DNA of 39,869 nucleotides from Planctomycetaceae bacterium (GTDB taxonomy: Bacteria; Planctomycetota; Planctomycetia; Pirellulales; Thermoguttaceae), in the NCBI GenBank assembly GCA_004556055.1, contig SFIW01000021.1, positions 1 to 39,869 of the forward strand. Direction: 5' to 3'. Shown piece by piece: positions 1 to 8,175 of this stretch. The notes under the pieces are model-generated. The model did not search any database. It was not told the origin of the DNA and saw only the letters and a program-made list of their open reading frames with translations. How positions within the stretch are numbered: position 1 is the stretch's first letter; every line of letters starts with the position of its first letter. Both the position numbers and the translations under genes were made by a program.

Positions 1-165
1 CATAGAAGAGCCCGTCATAGAAGAGCCCGTCATAGAAGAGCCCGTCATAGAAGAGCCCGTCATAGAAGAGCCCGTCATAGAAGAGCCCGTCGTAGAAGAG
101 CCCGTCGCGGAAGAGCCCGTCGCGGAAGAGCCCGTCGTAGATGAGTCCGTCGCGGAAGAACCGGA
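1..165 (+). repeat. 15-bp in-frame tandem repeat, about 11 copies
   Basis: The unit CATAGAAGAGCCCGT is repeated six times without change from base 1 to 90. Five diverged copies follow, in which CAT becomes CGT or CGC and a few internal bases differ. The array runs off the left edge, so its full length is unknown. The identical copies on the left and degraded copies on the right suggest recent expansion at one end. It encodes the EEPV repeats of the partial protein. Confidence 0.95.
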
Positions 166-175
166 AGCAGAGTGA
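2..175 (+). CDS. C-terminus of a cut-off protein made of EEPV pentapeptide repeats
   Basis: The frame starting at base 2 is open from the window edge to a TGA at 173-175 and encodes 57 residues. Ten or so copies of a five-residue unit (Glu-Glu-Pro-Val-Ile, later Val/Ala in the last place) are followed by a short acidic tail. The start and any functional domain lie outside the window. A Glu/Pro/Val tail of this kind is typical of spacers or stalks in surface or envelope proteins, but no function can be assigned. The neighbouring LRR gene begins 40 bases after the stop. The repeat is in frame (15 bp), so copy-number change would lengthen or shorten the protein without breaking it. Confidence 0.75.
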   Translation: MEEPVIEEPVIEEPVIEEPVIEEPVIEEPVVEEPVAEEPVAEEPVVDESVAEEPEAE

Positions 176-215
176 CGCAGTCAAATTTTCTCACAATCGA
201 ATTGGAAGTTTAATC

Positions 216-1205
216 ATGACGCAGCGAACGATACGCCAACCGTCGTTCTTTTGTGCCGTCGGCGCGCTGAGCGTTCTCCTCTTTGCCAACGCATCGTGCC
301 AACGTGAATCTAACGTGCTTCTTATCGACGTCCCCTTCGACGTCGCGTCCCAAGAGACGGCGCGCCCCGTCGCGGAGGTCGAGTCGGTCGCTCAACCGGA
401 GAGCGCGGAGTCGTCTTCAAGCGAGCCTACGCCGCCAGCCGTCGGCCCTCGCGTAGCCGCGGAAGCAACCTTCGACGCGAAGGGAACGACCGTCGAGCTC
501 AAAGGAGGCGTCTTCTCAGGTTTCGCCTCGGACGCGGATCGTGAAAAGTGGCGCAAAGTCAAGGTAGTTCGCGGCGAAGGACTTCTCCTCGCCTCTGGAC
601 TCGACGCGTTCGCGCAACTTCCCGACCTGACGGAATTCCTCTGGCTTGACGCGCAACTGGAAAAAAGCGCGGATCTCGAGAACGCCTTCAACCGACTTGC
701 GCGCGCCCCGAAACTCAAGAAGTTGCGACTAACGCGCCTGCGACTCGAGGACGGCGCGTTCCCCCTTTTCGCGCTTAAAGCGCTCTCCGCCACACCCTCT
801 CTCGTCGATCTCGACGTCAGCGGATCCCCCGTGACAGGCGCGGAGCTTGCCGACGTCGATTGGACAAAAGGCTACGCAAAATTAACAAAGCTCAACTTGT
901 ACCAGACGCAAGCAGGAGACGCGGGAGTCGTCGCAATTCTTCCTCTCGCCGACCGCCTTACCTGGTTGAATCTCGACGACGCGCGGCTCACGCCGTCTTG
1001 CGCGGGGAATCTCTCGCGCTTCGGCGAATTAACCTTCCTGCACGTCGGACGCAGCGCCCTTGACGACTCCAGCGTCGACGAAATAGCGAAGCTCTCCAAG
1101 CTCAAGAAAACGCACGTGACGCGCACCGCGATCACGGAATCGGGAGCGGATCGTCTCCGCGACGCCTTGCCTGAATGCGAGGTCGTTTCCCAACCCGAAA
1201 ACTGA
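216..1205 (+). CDS. Leucine-rich-repeat lipoprotein-like protein
   Basis: This is a 329-residue protein. An upstream in-frame ATG at 141 was rejected because it lies inside the preceding gene. The ATG at 216 has GGAAG about seven bases upstream and begins a signal sequence: a basic start, a hydrophobic stretch about residues 14-25, then Asn-Ala-Ser-Cys near residue 28 as a possible lipobox, though this is not a perfect consensus. An acidic, Ser/Pro/Glu-rich linker follows. The region from about residue 110 to the end carries irregular leucine-rich repeats (LxxLxLxxTxxxDAG-like units), as is common in planctomycete exported proteins. LRRs usually bind other proteins, but no partner is visible. 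The role is unknown; the LRR and export calls are fairly secure. Confidence 0.75.
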   Translation: MTQRTIRQPSFFCAVGALSVLLFANASCQRESNVLLIDVPFDVASQETARPVAEVESVAQPESAESSSSEPTPPAVGPRVAAEATFDAKGTTVELKGGVFSGFASDADREKWRKVKVVRGEGLLLASGLDAFAQLPDLTEFLWLDAQLEKSADLENAFNRLARAPKLKKLRLTRLRLEDGAFPLFALKALSATPSLVDLDVSGSPVTGAELADVDWTKGYAKLTKLNLYQTQAGDAGVVAILPLADRLTWLNLDDARLTPSCAGNLSRFGELTFLHVGRSALDDSSVDEIAKLSKLKKTHVTRTAITESGADRLRDALPECEVVSQPEN

Positions 1206-1206
1206 C

Positions 1207-1230
1207 GCGTCGCTCGCTTTTGAGCGTCGC
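1207..1230 (+). terminator. Possible hairpin after the LRR gene
   Basis: GCGTCGCTC at 1207-1215 can pair with GAGCGTCGC at 1222-1230 with one mismatch. There is no T-tract behind it, so it may be only a weak terminator or mRNA 3'-end structure. Confidence 0.3.
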
Positions 1231-1259
1231 CTACTCTAACCCCCTCTGAGGACGTCGAT

Positions 1260-1976
1260 ATGAATAAACGCGTATTAATTTCGGCTCTTACCGCCCTTCT
1301 CTTCTCCTTTACCGCGCTAGCGAACGCGCAAGACGACGGATTTGTCTCGATCTTTAACGGCTCCGACCTGACCGGTTGGGTCGGGGATTCGAATCTCTGG
1401 AGAGTCGAAGACGGCGCGATCACCGGCCAAACGAACGATTCGGACAAGAAGATTACCGTCAATCAGGCGCTGTATTACTCCGAAGATCAGGAAATCGGCG
1501 ACTTCGAACTTCGTTTTGACTATAAGATCAGCAACTGGGGCAACTCCGGTTGCTATTATCGCGGCTGGTTCCTTGAAGAACCGAACAAGTATCGCATGGG
1601 CGGCTATCAAGCGGACTTCGACGGGGACGCGACGTACGCGGGAATCATGTACGGCGAAGCGTTCCGCGGTATTCTTGCGAACCTCGGAACGGTCAGCCGC
1701 GTGACGCCGGAAGGTCAAATCGAGACGGTCGCGAGCTTTGCGACGCCTGAAGAGATTCGCGCGAACGTCAAGGTCGAAGACTGGAATCACTACGAAGTTT
1801 CCGCTCACGGTTACGTCTTTGTTCACAAGATCAACGGCAAAGTCACGAGCGTTTTCATCGACGAGGACAAGGACGACGTGCGTCGCGCGAGCGGCGTTTT
1901 GGGCTGGCAGCTCCACGTCGGCGAACCGATGAAGGTTCAGATCAAGAACGTTTACCTCAAGAAATTTCCTAAGTGA
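1260..1976 (+). CDS. Secreted DUF1080 (3-keto-disaccharide hydrolase-like) protein
   Basis: The 238-residue protein has a clean Sec signal peptide (Lys-Arg start, Leu/Phe-rich core, cleavage near Ala-Asn-Ala-Gln at about residue 24). The mature part opens with the family hallmark FVSIFNGSDLTGW and continues with W-V-EDGAI-G and DFELRFDYKISNWGNSG, typical of the DUF1080 concanavalin-like fold. Members are very abundant in planctomycetes and include enzymes that cleave 3-keto-glycosides, but most are uncharacterised, so the substrate cannot be named. The length matches a single-domain member. A GAGG lies about ten bases before the ATG. hemC starts 24 bases downstream, so the two may share a transcript, although the functions are unrelated. 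Confidence 0.88.
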   Translation: MNKRVLISALTALLFSFTALANAQDDGFVSIFNGSDLTGWVGDSNLWRVEDGAITGQTNDSDKKITVNQALYYSEDQEIGDFELRFDYKISNWGNSGCYYRGWFLEEPNKYRMGGYQADFDGDATYAGIMYGEAFRGILANLGTVSRVTPEGQIETVASFATPEEIRANVKVEDWNHYEVSAHGYVFVHKINGKVTSVFIDEDKDDVRRASGVLGWQLHVGEPMKVQIKNVYLKKFPK

Positions 1977-2000
1977 ATCGGTAGGAACAGTTAAAATCGA

Positions 2001-3038
2001 ATGAAAACGATACGTTTAGGAACGCGTCCCAGCGCGTTGGCAATGTGGCAGGCGACGTGGACGCGCGACGCGCTCGTGAAGCTCGGACTCGACGTGGAAA
2101 TCGTCAAAATAACCACAACGGGCGATTCGAAGCGTCATGAGGCGATCGTCAATCTTGGCGCGCAGGGAGTTTTCACGAAGGAGATTCAAGGCGCGCTCCT
2201 CGCGGGCGATATCGATCTTGCCGTGCATAGTCTCAAGGATCTTCCGGTCGAAAAAGTCCCTGGTCTGAAACTTGTCGCGTCGCCGGAACGAGCGGACGCG
2301 CGCGACGTCTTCGTCTCCAATCGTTACGCTTCGATCGACGATCTTCCGCCAGGAGCGCGACTTGGTACGAGCAGTATGCGTCGCAAGAGCATGGCTCTGC
2401 GATATTGTCGCAAACGCTTCCCCCACGACCCCGCTTGGGACGTTCGCGAGATTCGCGGCAACGTCGAAACGCGTCTTAAAAAGCTTGACGACGGGGAATA
2501 CGACGCGATCATCCTCGCAAGCGCGGGACTCACGCGCCTCGGCTTTGGGGATCGCGCGCGGTCGTTCCTAGACGCTCCTGAGTTTCTGACGTCGGTCGGT
2601 CAAGGAGCGCTTGGTTTTGAAACGCGCGAAGACGACGCGGAAACGATCGAGCAGGTCGTCAAACTGCGCCACGAGCCGACGTGGCTTTCGGTTCTCGCGG
2701 AACGCGCGCTTCTTAAACGTCTCGAAGGAGGATGCATAGCGCCGATCGGAGCGCGCGCGTCGGTCGTTTCTGTCGAAGGGGCCGAACTCATCTCCCTCGA
2801 CGCAGAAATCCTCGCTTTTGACGGCGCGAAAGATTACCATACGCAGTCTCTGCAAGTCCTTCGCGCCAATGCGAGCGACCGCGAGTTGCCGCTGGAGACG
2901 AAGGAACAGCTTGCGGAACTCCTCGGCGCCAACGCCGCAGAAACGTTGCTTGATCTTGGCGCGACGGAAATAGTCGCCGAGATCCAAAAATCGCGCGCTG
3001 AACGCGCCGCGCGACTCTCCGCTCCCCATCAGAAATAA
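2001..3038 (+). CDS. hemC: Porphobilinogen deaminase (hydroxymethylbilane synthase)
   Basis: HemC joins four porphobilinogen units into hydroxymethylbilane, the third common step of tetrapyrrole (haem) synthesis in the cytoplasm. The 345-residue protein shows the full family signature: LGTRPSALAMWQA near residue 6, HSLKDLP at 76-82 with the catalytic Asp80, GTSSMRRK at 122-129, and GGCIAPIGA at 243-251, where Cys245 should carry the dipyrromethane cofactor. The length is slightly above the usual 310-320 residues, with extra sequence in the C-terminal domain. The ATG start has TAGGAA upstream. No other haem genes are in the window. tkt follows after 82 bp. Confidence 0.97.
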   Translation: MKTIRLGTRPSALAMWQATWTRDALVKLGLDVEIVKITTTGDSKRHEAIVNLGAQGVFTKEIQGALLAGDIDLAVHSLKDLPVEKVPGLKLVASPERADARDVFVSNRYASIDDLPPGARLGTSSMRRKSMALRYCRKRFPHDPAWDVREIRGNVETRLKKLDDGEYDAIILASAGLTRLGFGDRARSFLDAPEFLTSVGQGALGFETREDDAETIEQVVKLRHEPTWLSVLAERALLKRLEGGCIAPIGARASVVSVEGAELISLDAEILAFDGAKDYHTQSLQVLRANASDRELPLETKEQLAELLGANAAETLLDLGATEIVAEIQKSRAERAARLSAPHQK

Positions 3039-3120
3039 AAAGCGTTAATTCACTCAATCACCAAACTCCCGGCGTTTCGACGCTCGATTAAAAACATATT
3101 GTTAAAGGAGACAACCTCGG

Positions 3121-5178
3121 ATGACTTCCATGACGCCCTTGGAAAAAAAAGCGATCGACACAATGCGCGCGCTCGCGATGGACGCAGTTCAGCAAGCAAA
3201 GAGCGGCCATCCCGGCGCGCCGATGGCGTTGGCGCCGATCGCCTACATGCTCTACAACGAGCGTATGAACTATGATCCCAAGCGTCCTAATTGGCCGAAT
3301 CGCGATCGCTTCATTCTCTCCAACGGACATGCGTCGGCGCTTCTTTATTCCGTTCTGCACGTCGCCGGGGTCAAAGCTCTTTCCGCCGACGGAGAACCGA
3401 CGGATCAACCAGCGGTTTCCCTCGACGATCTTAAATCGTTCCGTCAACTCGGTTCCAAGTGCCCCGGACATCCTGAATATGGCCGCACGTCGGGAGTCGA
3501 AATGACGACCGGCCCCCTTGGCGCGGGTATCGCGTCGAGCGTTGGATTCGCGATGGCGAACCGATGGCTCGCGTCGCGTTACAACCGTCCCGGTTTCGAA
3601 CTCTTTTCCGGCGTCGTTTACGCGCTTTGCGGCGACGGCTGCATGATGGAAGGCGTCTCCTCGGAAGCCGCTTCCCTCGCCGGAACCCTTAAGCTCTCCA
3701 ATCTCTGCTGGATCTACGACTCCAATCGAATCACGATCGAAGGTAGTACGGAACTTGCTTTTACGGAAGACGTCGAAGCGCGCTTTACAGCGTACGGCTG
3801 GAACGTTCTCCACGTGAACGACGTCAACGATCTTCCGGCGCTTCGCGCGGCGTTCGACGCCTTCAAAGCGGAAGAGTCGCGCCCGACCCTCGTCGTCGTC
3901 GAAAGCCGCATCGCCTACGGTTCGCCGAATAAAGAGGGAACCTCCGCTTCGCACGGCGCTCCTTTAGGGGACGAAGAAGTCGCGCTCACCAAGAAATTCT
4001 ACGGGCTCAACCCCGAAGAAAAATTCGCGTGCGACGCCGACGTTTACGAACTCTTCGCGAAGAATCTCGGCGTCCGCGGCGCCTCTCTCTCCGCAGAATG
4101 GTACGCGCTTTACGACGAATACCGCATCCAATACCCAGCGGAGAGCGCCGAACTCGACGCGATTCTGAGCCAAACCCTCCCGGAAGGTTGGGACAAGAGC
4201 GTCGAAGCTTTCCCCGCAGACGCGAAGGGGCTTGCGTCTCGCGCGTCGAGCGGCAAAGTTCTCAATCAGTTGGCGACGGGTATTCCATGGCTCGTCGGCG
4301 GTTCCGCAGACTTGGGTCCTTCGAACAATACGGAGCTGAAAGACCCGTCCTACGGAGCTTTCGGACCGGGAGTCGCGGGGCGCAACGTACACTTTGGCGT
4401 TCGTGAAAACGCGATGGGCGCGATCACGAACGGCTTGACCCTCGCGGGGCTGCGAGGATATTGCGCCACCTTCTTCGTCTTCTCCGATTTCCTGCGCCCG
4501 ATGATTCGTCTCGCCGCGCTCATGCAGACGCCGACCCTTTTCATCTTCACGCACGATTCGATCTGCGTCGGCGAAGACGGCCCGACGCACCAGCCGATTG
4601 AACATCTCGCGTCTTTCCGCGCTATGCCGAACGTCGCGGTCTTCCGCCCTGCGGACGCAAACGAGGTCGCGGAATCGTACAGAGCCGCGATTCAGATGCA
4701 GAAGACCCCGTCGATCGTCGTTCTCACGCGCCAAAATCTGCCGACCGTCGACCGCGCGAAATACGCGTCCGCCAGCGGAGTATCCAAAGGAGCTTACGTC
4801 CTGAGCGACAGCGAAGGAACTCCCGACGTCGTCCTCATAGCGACGGGGAGCGAAGTCAGTCTATGCTTGTCGGCGCAGGAGGCGCTTGCGGCGCAAGGCG
4901 TAAAGGCGCGCGTCGTCAGCGCTCCATGCTTCGAACTCTTCGACGCGCAACCGAAGGAATATCGCGACTCCGTCCTGCCTCCGTCGGTAAAGGCGCGCGT
5001 CGGCGTCGAACTGGGCGTCGAAGCGTGCTGGACGAAGTACCTCGGCGACGGCGGCAAGTTTGTCGGCATGACCGGCTTTGGCGACTCCGCGCCCGCGGGC
5101 GTTCTCCTGAAAGAATTCGGCTTCACGGTCGAAAATGTCGTCAAGACCGCGCAAGAAACGATCGCCGCGACCAAGTGA
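3121..5178 (+). CDS. tkt: Transketolase
   Basis: Transketolase moves two-carbon units between sugar phosphates in the non-oxidative pentose phosphate pathway, using thiamine diphosphate and Mg2+. The 685-residue protein has all three domains. The N-terminal pyrimidine-binding part has SGHPGAPMALAPIAYMLY near residue 28 and TGPLGAGIASSVGFA near 131. The ThDP motif GDGCMMEGVSSEA is near residue 170. The central domain carries DSICVGEDGPTHQPIEHL near 480. The length fits the family (about 660-690). AAAGGAGA lies some nine bases before the ATG. A strong hairpin terminator stands 25 bases after the stop. Confidence 0.97.
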   Translation: MTSMTPLEKKAIDTMRALAMDAVQQAKSGHPGAPMALAPIAYMLYNERMNYDPKRPNWPNRDRFILSNGHASALLYSVLHVAGVKALSADGEPTDQPAVSLDDLKSFRQLGSKCPGHPEYGRTSGVEMTTGPLGAGIASSVGFAMANRWLASRYNRPGFELFSGVVYALCGDGCMMEGVSSEAASLAGTLKLSNLCWIYDSNRITIEGSTELAFTEDVEARFTAYGWNVLHVNDVNDLPALRAAFDAFKAEESRPTLVVVESRIAYGSPNKEGTSASHGAPLGDEEVALTKKFYGLNPEEKFACDADVYELFAKNLGVRGASLSAEWYALYDEYRIQYPAESAELDAILSQTLPEGWDKSVEAFPADAKGLASRASSGKVLNQLATGIPWLVGGSADLGPSNNTELKDPSYGAFGPGVAGRNVHFGVRENAMGAITNGLTLAGLRGYCATFFVFSDFLRPMIRLAALMQTPTLFIFTHDSICVGEDGPTHQPIEHLASFRAMPNVAVFRPADANEVAESYRAAIQMQKTPSIVVLTRQNLPTVDRAKYASASGVSKGAYVLSDSEGTPDVVLIATGSEVSLCLSAQEALAAQGVKARVVSAPCFELFDAQPKEYRDSVLPPSVKARVGVELGVEACWTKYLGDGGKFVGMTGFGDSAPAGVLLKEFGFTVENVVKTAQETIAATK

Positions 5179-5203
5179 TTCTCGCGACGATAACGCGATT
5201 TAC

Positions 5204-5237
5204 AAGCCGAGACTTAACGCAAGCCTCGGCTTTTTTC
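5204..5237 (+). terminator. Rho-independent terminator of tkt
   Basis: AGCCGAG (5205-5211) pairs with CTCGGCT (5225-5231), with an extra A-T pair outside, and is followed by a run of T. It is positioned 26 bases after the tkt stop. Confidence 0.85.
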
Positions 5238-5603
5238 TTTGAGAAAAATTAAAAAAAACAAAAATATTTTCTTTACTCTCTTTTGTCAAAGCTACCTATT
5301 TTAAATTCAAATTAGATAACATAAAACATTTAGATAAAATATCGCGCTTTAAAAAAATACTAGGCGCGCGCAAAAGGGCGACTTTACGTTAGCGTTTTAG
5401 AAAAAGCGGAACGCTAATCGCTAAAATCCCTTTTTTCCTCTCAACCCAATTTAAAGGCAATAAAGTCAAGACTTTAAAAAACGACGTCTTCTCCCTTGCT
5501 CTTTTTCCGCGCGCGACGCCGCCTCTCATACCCGTCGCAAAAACACTTTTTGTACAAAAAAAACCGATTCGACAACGGGTAATTCTACAAGAAATAACGG
5601 ATA
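5238..5603. other. AT-rich spacer with several inverted repeats
   Basis: This is a gene-free stretch between the tkt terminator and the dnaG promoter, strikingly AT-rich compared with the coding DNA around it. It contains three symmetrical elements: TTAGCGTT (5389-5396) facing AACGCTAA (5410-5417); TAAAGTC-AA-GACTTTA at 5461-5476; and the perfect palindrome TTTTTGTACAAAAA at 5547-5560. No tRNA, open frame with a ribosome binding site, or DnaA-box cluster was seen. The palindromes could be operators for dnaG-rpoD control. Confidence 0.5.
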
Positions 5604-5632
5604 TTGACGCATAAAAAGGAAGTGTCTATAAT
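5604..5632 (+). promoter_or_regulatory. Consensus sigma-70 promoter of dnaG
   Basis: TTGACG (5604-5609), a 17-bp spacer and a perfect TATAAT (5627-5632). Transcription would begin near 5640, leaving a leader of about 100 bases before the dnaG TTG start. The -35 element coincides with the first codon of the longest dnaG frame, which excludes that start. Confidence 0.85.
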
Positions 5633-5741
5633 TCACCAGAGTCGGATAGTAGGCGCTCGTTCCTTCAACAAAAGACGGGACGAACGCGAGACTCGTCATA
5701 ACGTAAAGCGTTTAATAAAAACAGGATGCGAGGAGGCGAAT

Positions 5742-7943
5742 TTGGGAGGATTCGAGGGCGGTTCCTTCGATCAGCGCGAACAGATCCGCGACGCGATCGA
5801 TATCGTCGACCTTGTCGGACGGTACGTCCCGTTGCGACGCCAAGGCGCGAACTTCGTCGGTCGTTGCCCGTGGCATGACGACTCCCGACCAAGCCTTCAA
5901 GTCAATGCGACGCGTCAAACCTTCAAGTGCTGGGTTTGCAATATCGGCGGCGACGTCTTCTCCTTCATTATGAAGATCGAGAACGTCGACTTTAAAGAGT
6001 CGATGCAAATACTAGCCGACATAGCGGGTATCGAACTCAAGAAGTGGGCGCCTCCCCGACAGCTTCACGGGAAAAACGCCGCACGGCTCGACTACGACGG
6101 CCCGCTCGACAGCGAGCCTCTTCCGGACGAAGCGTTCTTTTCCCACGACGAATTCCTCCGACAAAATGTCGCTTCAAACTATCCGCCCCCTCAGCTCGAT
6201 AAGTCGACCCTCTATCGCGCGATGGAGTGGCTCGCCAAGAAGTATCGCGACGAACTTCTCAACTCTCCTGAAGCCGAGGAGGCGCGTCAGTACGTCGACG
6301 AACGCGGAATCTCCCCCGAGTACGCCGAGAAGTACCAGCTCGGTTACGCGCCGATGAAATACGACGCGCTCCTCAAGTGGATCAACTTCGACCGCAATCG
6401 CACGCTTGTTTTGGAAGCCGCAGGAGTCCTAGCCTACCGCGAAGATTACGACGAGCGCGGACGCGTCATTGCGCGACCGAACTTTGAGCAGACGCCGCAA
6501 CTAACCGACCTCGAGAGACGAAAATACTACGACCGCTTTCGCGGAAGACTGATCTTTCCGATCCGAGACGTACAGGATCGAGTCGTCGCCTTTGGCGGAC
6601 GGCTTCTTCCCAACACGACGCTCAAAAGCCCCGCAAAATACGTCAACTCCCCCGAAACTCCGATATTTCACAAATCGAAAATGCTTTACGGTCTCGACCT
6701 AGCGCGCGAGCCGATTCGACGCTCGGGTTTGGTTCTCGTGACGGAGGGCTATACGGACTGCATAGTGACGTCGCAGTTCGGGTTCCACAACGTAGTCGCG
6801 GTTCTCGGCACGGCGCTGGGCTCGGAGCATGTGCGGATCCTGAAGAGGTTCGCCTCTAAGATGGTTCTTCTCCTCGACGGGGATGAAGCGGGTCAAAAAC
6901 GCGCGAAAGAGGTTCTTCGCTTCTTTGTCGAGCAGGGCGCCGACATGAACGTCTTAACCCTTCCCGACAACGACGACCCCTGCGAGTTCCTCCTCGAAAA
7001 GGGAGCCGACGCCTTCGCCAAACTCCTCGATACCAGAACGATTCCCGCGCTCGATCACGCCTTCAATACGGCGGTCGAAGGAATCGATCTCGACGTCGAC
7101 GTCGTCGAAACAGCGCGCGCCCTCGATTCGCTCCTCGATATCGTCGCCCTCTACCCCGAAGATCGCGCCGCGCCCAACGACCCCGCAAGATTGAGAATTC
7201 TCGGCGCGCTGCAACGCCTTGCGACGCGTTTTCGCGTCGATCCGAGCGAACTTCGACGCCAACTTACGGAGAAACGCGCCAAAGCGCGCGCCTACGCCGC
7301 AAAAACGAAAGAACGCGACGCGCGGTACGAAGAACGACGTCAGGGCGACGACGCCCCCCAAGTCGCGGCGCCTGACCCGCGCGAACTTTGGATCTACCCC
7401 CTCCCGGGTAGCGACGGAGAAACGGACGAACAACTTCGTTCCCTTTTCCCCCCTTTCGAAGCGCGTCTTTGGGACGACCCGCGATTCCTGCCCAACGATC
7501 TCGAACGCGAGTATTTGGAGTTCATGATCGCCGCTCCCGATCATTACGGGCTCCTCGTCGCGCGTATAGAGAACGACGAGCTTCGATCGCCGATAGCGCG
7601 TCAGATCGACCAACTTGCGCGCGATTATTTGGAACAGGGCGTTTCCCCCTCCTTCGACCGTCTTATCCTGCGTTACGACGATCAGAGGATGAAGACGTTC
7701 CTGATCGAACTCGACGAAAGAGCCGCCGCCAAGGGACTCGCGGCGTCGATCGCCAATCCAGACTCCCGCGCGGCGCTGCTGCGCGAGATTTATCGCGGGT
7801 TCGAACGCGAAAATATTCGGCGCGAAGTTCCGAAGGAAATCAGCCAGCTTCGCGACAAAGACCTTTCCCCCGAGGAAAGGATGCGCGCGCTCCTCGACGT
7901 TCGCGCGCGGCAGCTTCAAAGAAGACGCGACTCAACCCCTTGA
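5742..7943 (+). CDS. dnaG: DNA primase DnaG
   Basis: DnaG makes the RNA primers for replication and works with the replicative helicase. The chosen start is TTG at 5742, five bases behind a perfect AGGAGG (5731-5736), giving 733 residues. The open frame reaches back to 5604, but that codon is the promoter -35 box. The N-terminal zinc-binding domain has Cys42, His45, Cys63 and Cys66 (CPWH...CWVC). The Toprim domain shows EGYTD with Glu335 and DGDEAG with Asp379, the metal-binding acidic residues. The protein is longer than E. coli DnaG (581), with extra Arg/Lys/Asp-rich sequence after the Toprim core and a C-terminal region that should contact DnaB. The sigma factor gene follows 232 bp later. 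Confidence 0.96.
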   Translation: MGGFEGGSFDQREQIRDAIDIVDLVGRYVPLRRQGANFVGRCPWHDDSRPSLQVNATRQTFKCWVCNIGGDVFSFIMKIENVDFKESMQILADIAGIELKKWAPPRQLHGKNAARLDYDGPLDSEPLPDEAFFSHDEFLRQNVASNYPPPQLDKSTLYRAMEWLAKKYRDELLNSPEAEEARQYVDERGISPEYAEKYQLGYAPMKYDALLKWINFDRNRTLVLEAAGVLAYREDYDERGRVIARPNFEQTPQLTDLERRKYYDRFRGRLIFPIRDVQDRVVAFGGRLLPNTTLKSPAKYVNSPETPIFHKSKMLYGLDLAREPIRRSGLVLVTEGYTDCIVTSQFGFHNVVAVLGTALGSEHVRILKRFASKMVLLLDGDEAGQKRAKEVLRFFVEQGADMNVLTLPDNDDPCEFLLEKGADAFAKLLDTRTIPALDHAFNTAVEGIDLDVDVVETARALDSLLDIVALYPEDRAAPNDPARLRILGALQRLATRFRVDPSELRRQLTEKRAKARAYAAKTKERDARYEERRQGDDAPQVAAPDPRELWIYPLPGSDGETDEQLRSLFPPFEARLWDDPRFLPNDLEREYLEFMIAAPDHYGLLVARIENDELRSPIARQIDQLARDYLEQGVSPSFDRLILRYDDQRMKTFLIELDERAAAKGLAASIANPDSRAALLREIYRGFERENIRREVPKEISQLRDKDLSPEERMRALLDVRARQLQRRRDSTP

Positions 7944-8069
7944 GTCGTTCGCGACGTCCCCCGCGCCGTTTTATCGTGAAATTAAAAATTACGAAAAAAG
8001 TTTGGAAGACGGCGCTTCCCGCTACGTATTACATAAGGCGCGCGTTTTAGCGCGTCCTCGATGATTCCT

Positions 8070-8079
8070 AGAACGTTCT
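8070..8079. promoter_or_regulatory. Palindrome upstream of the sigma factor gene
   Basis: AGAACGTTCT is a perfect 10-bp palindrome 97 bases before the sigma factor start, followed by a partial echo GGACGTTC at 8086-8093. It could be an operator, but no known regulator site is recognised. Confidence 0.25.
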
Positions 8080-8175
8080 CGAAAGGGACGTTCGCTTTTA
8101 ACAACCCCGTAACTCGCAGGTTGACGCGACTCCTCAACCCCGGAGCAACCCCTCGCGTCGGCTAAGGAGAATTTT

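Noticed and set aside
1..165. Tandem repeat as a CRISPR array
   Set aside because: The 15-bp units are contiguous with no spacers, and they are in frame with a coding sequence.
3088..3954. Long minus-strand open frame over tkt
   Set aside because: Antisense shadow of a clear transketolase gene, Arg-rich composition typical of GC-biased shadows, no recognisable domain.
5238..5603. AT-rich spacer as a replication origin
   Set aside because: No DnaA-box cluster and no dnaA, dnaN or parAB genes nearby.
5604..5741. N-terminal extension of DnaG from 5604
   Set aside because: The region is the promoter and untranslated leader; the extension has no similarity to primases and a better start with AGGAGG lies at 5742.
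7944..8175. Separate promoter for the sigma factor gene
   Set aside because: TTGGAA (8002) and TATTAC (8027) are 19 bp apart and otherwise weak; read-through from the dnaG promoter is as likely.
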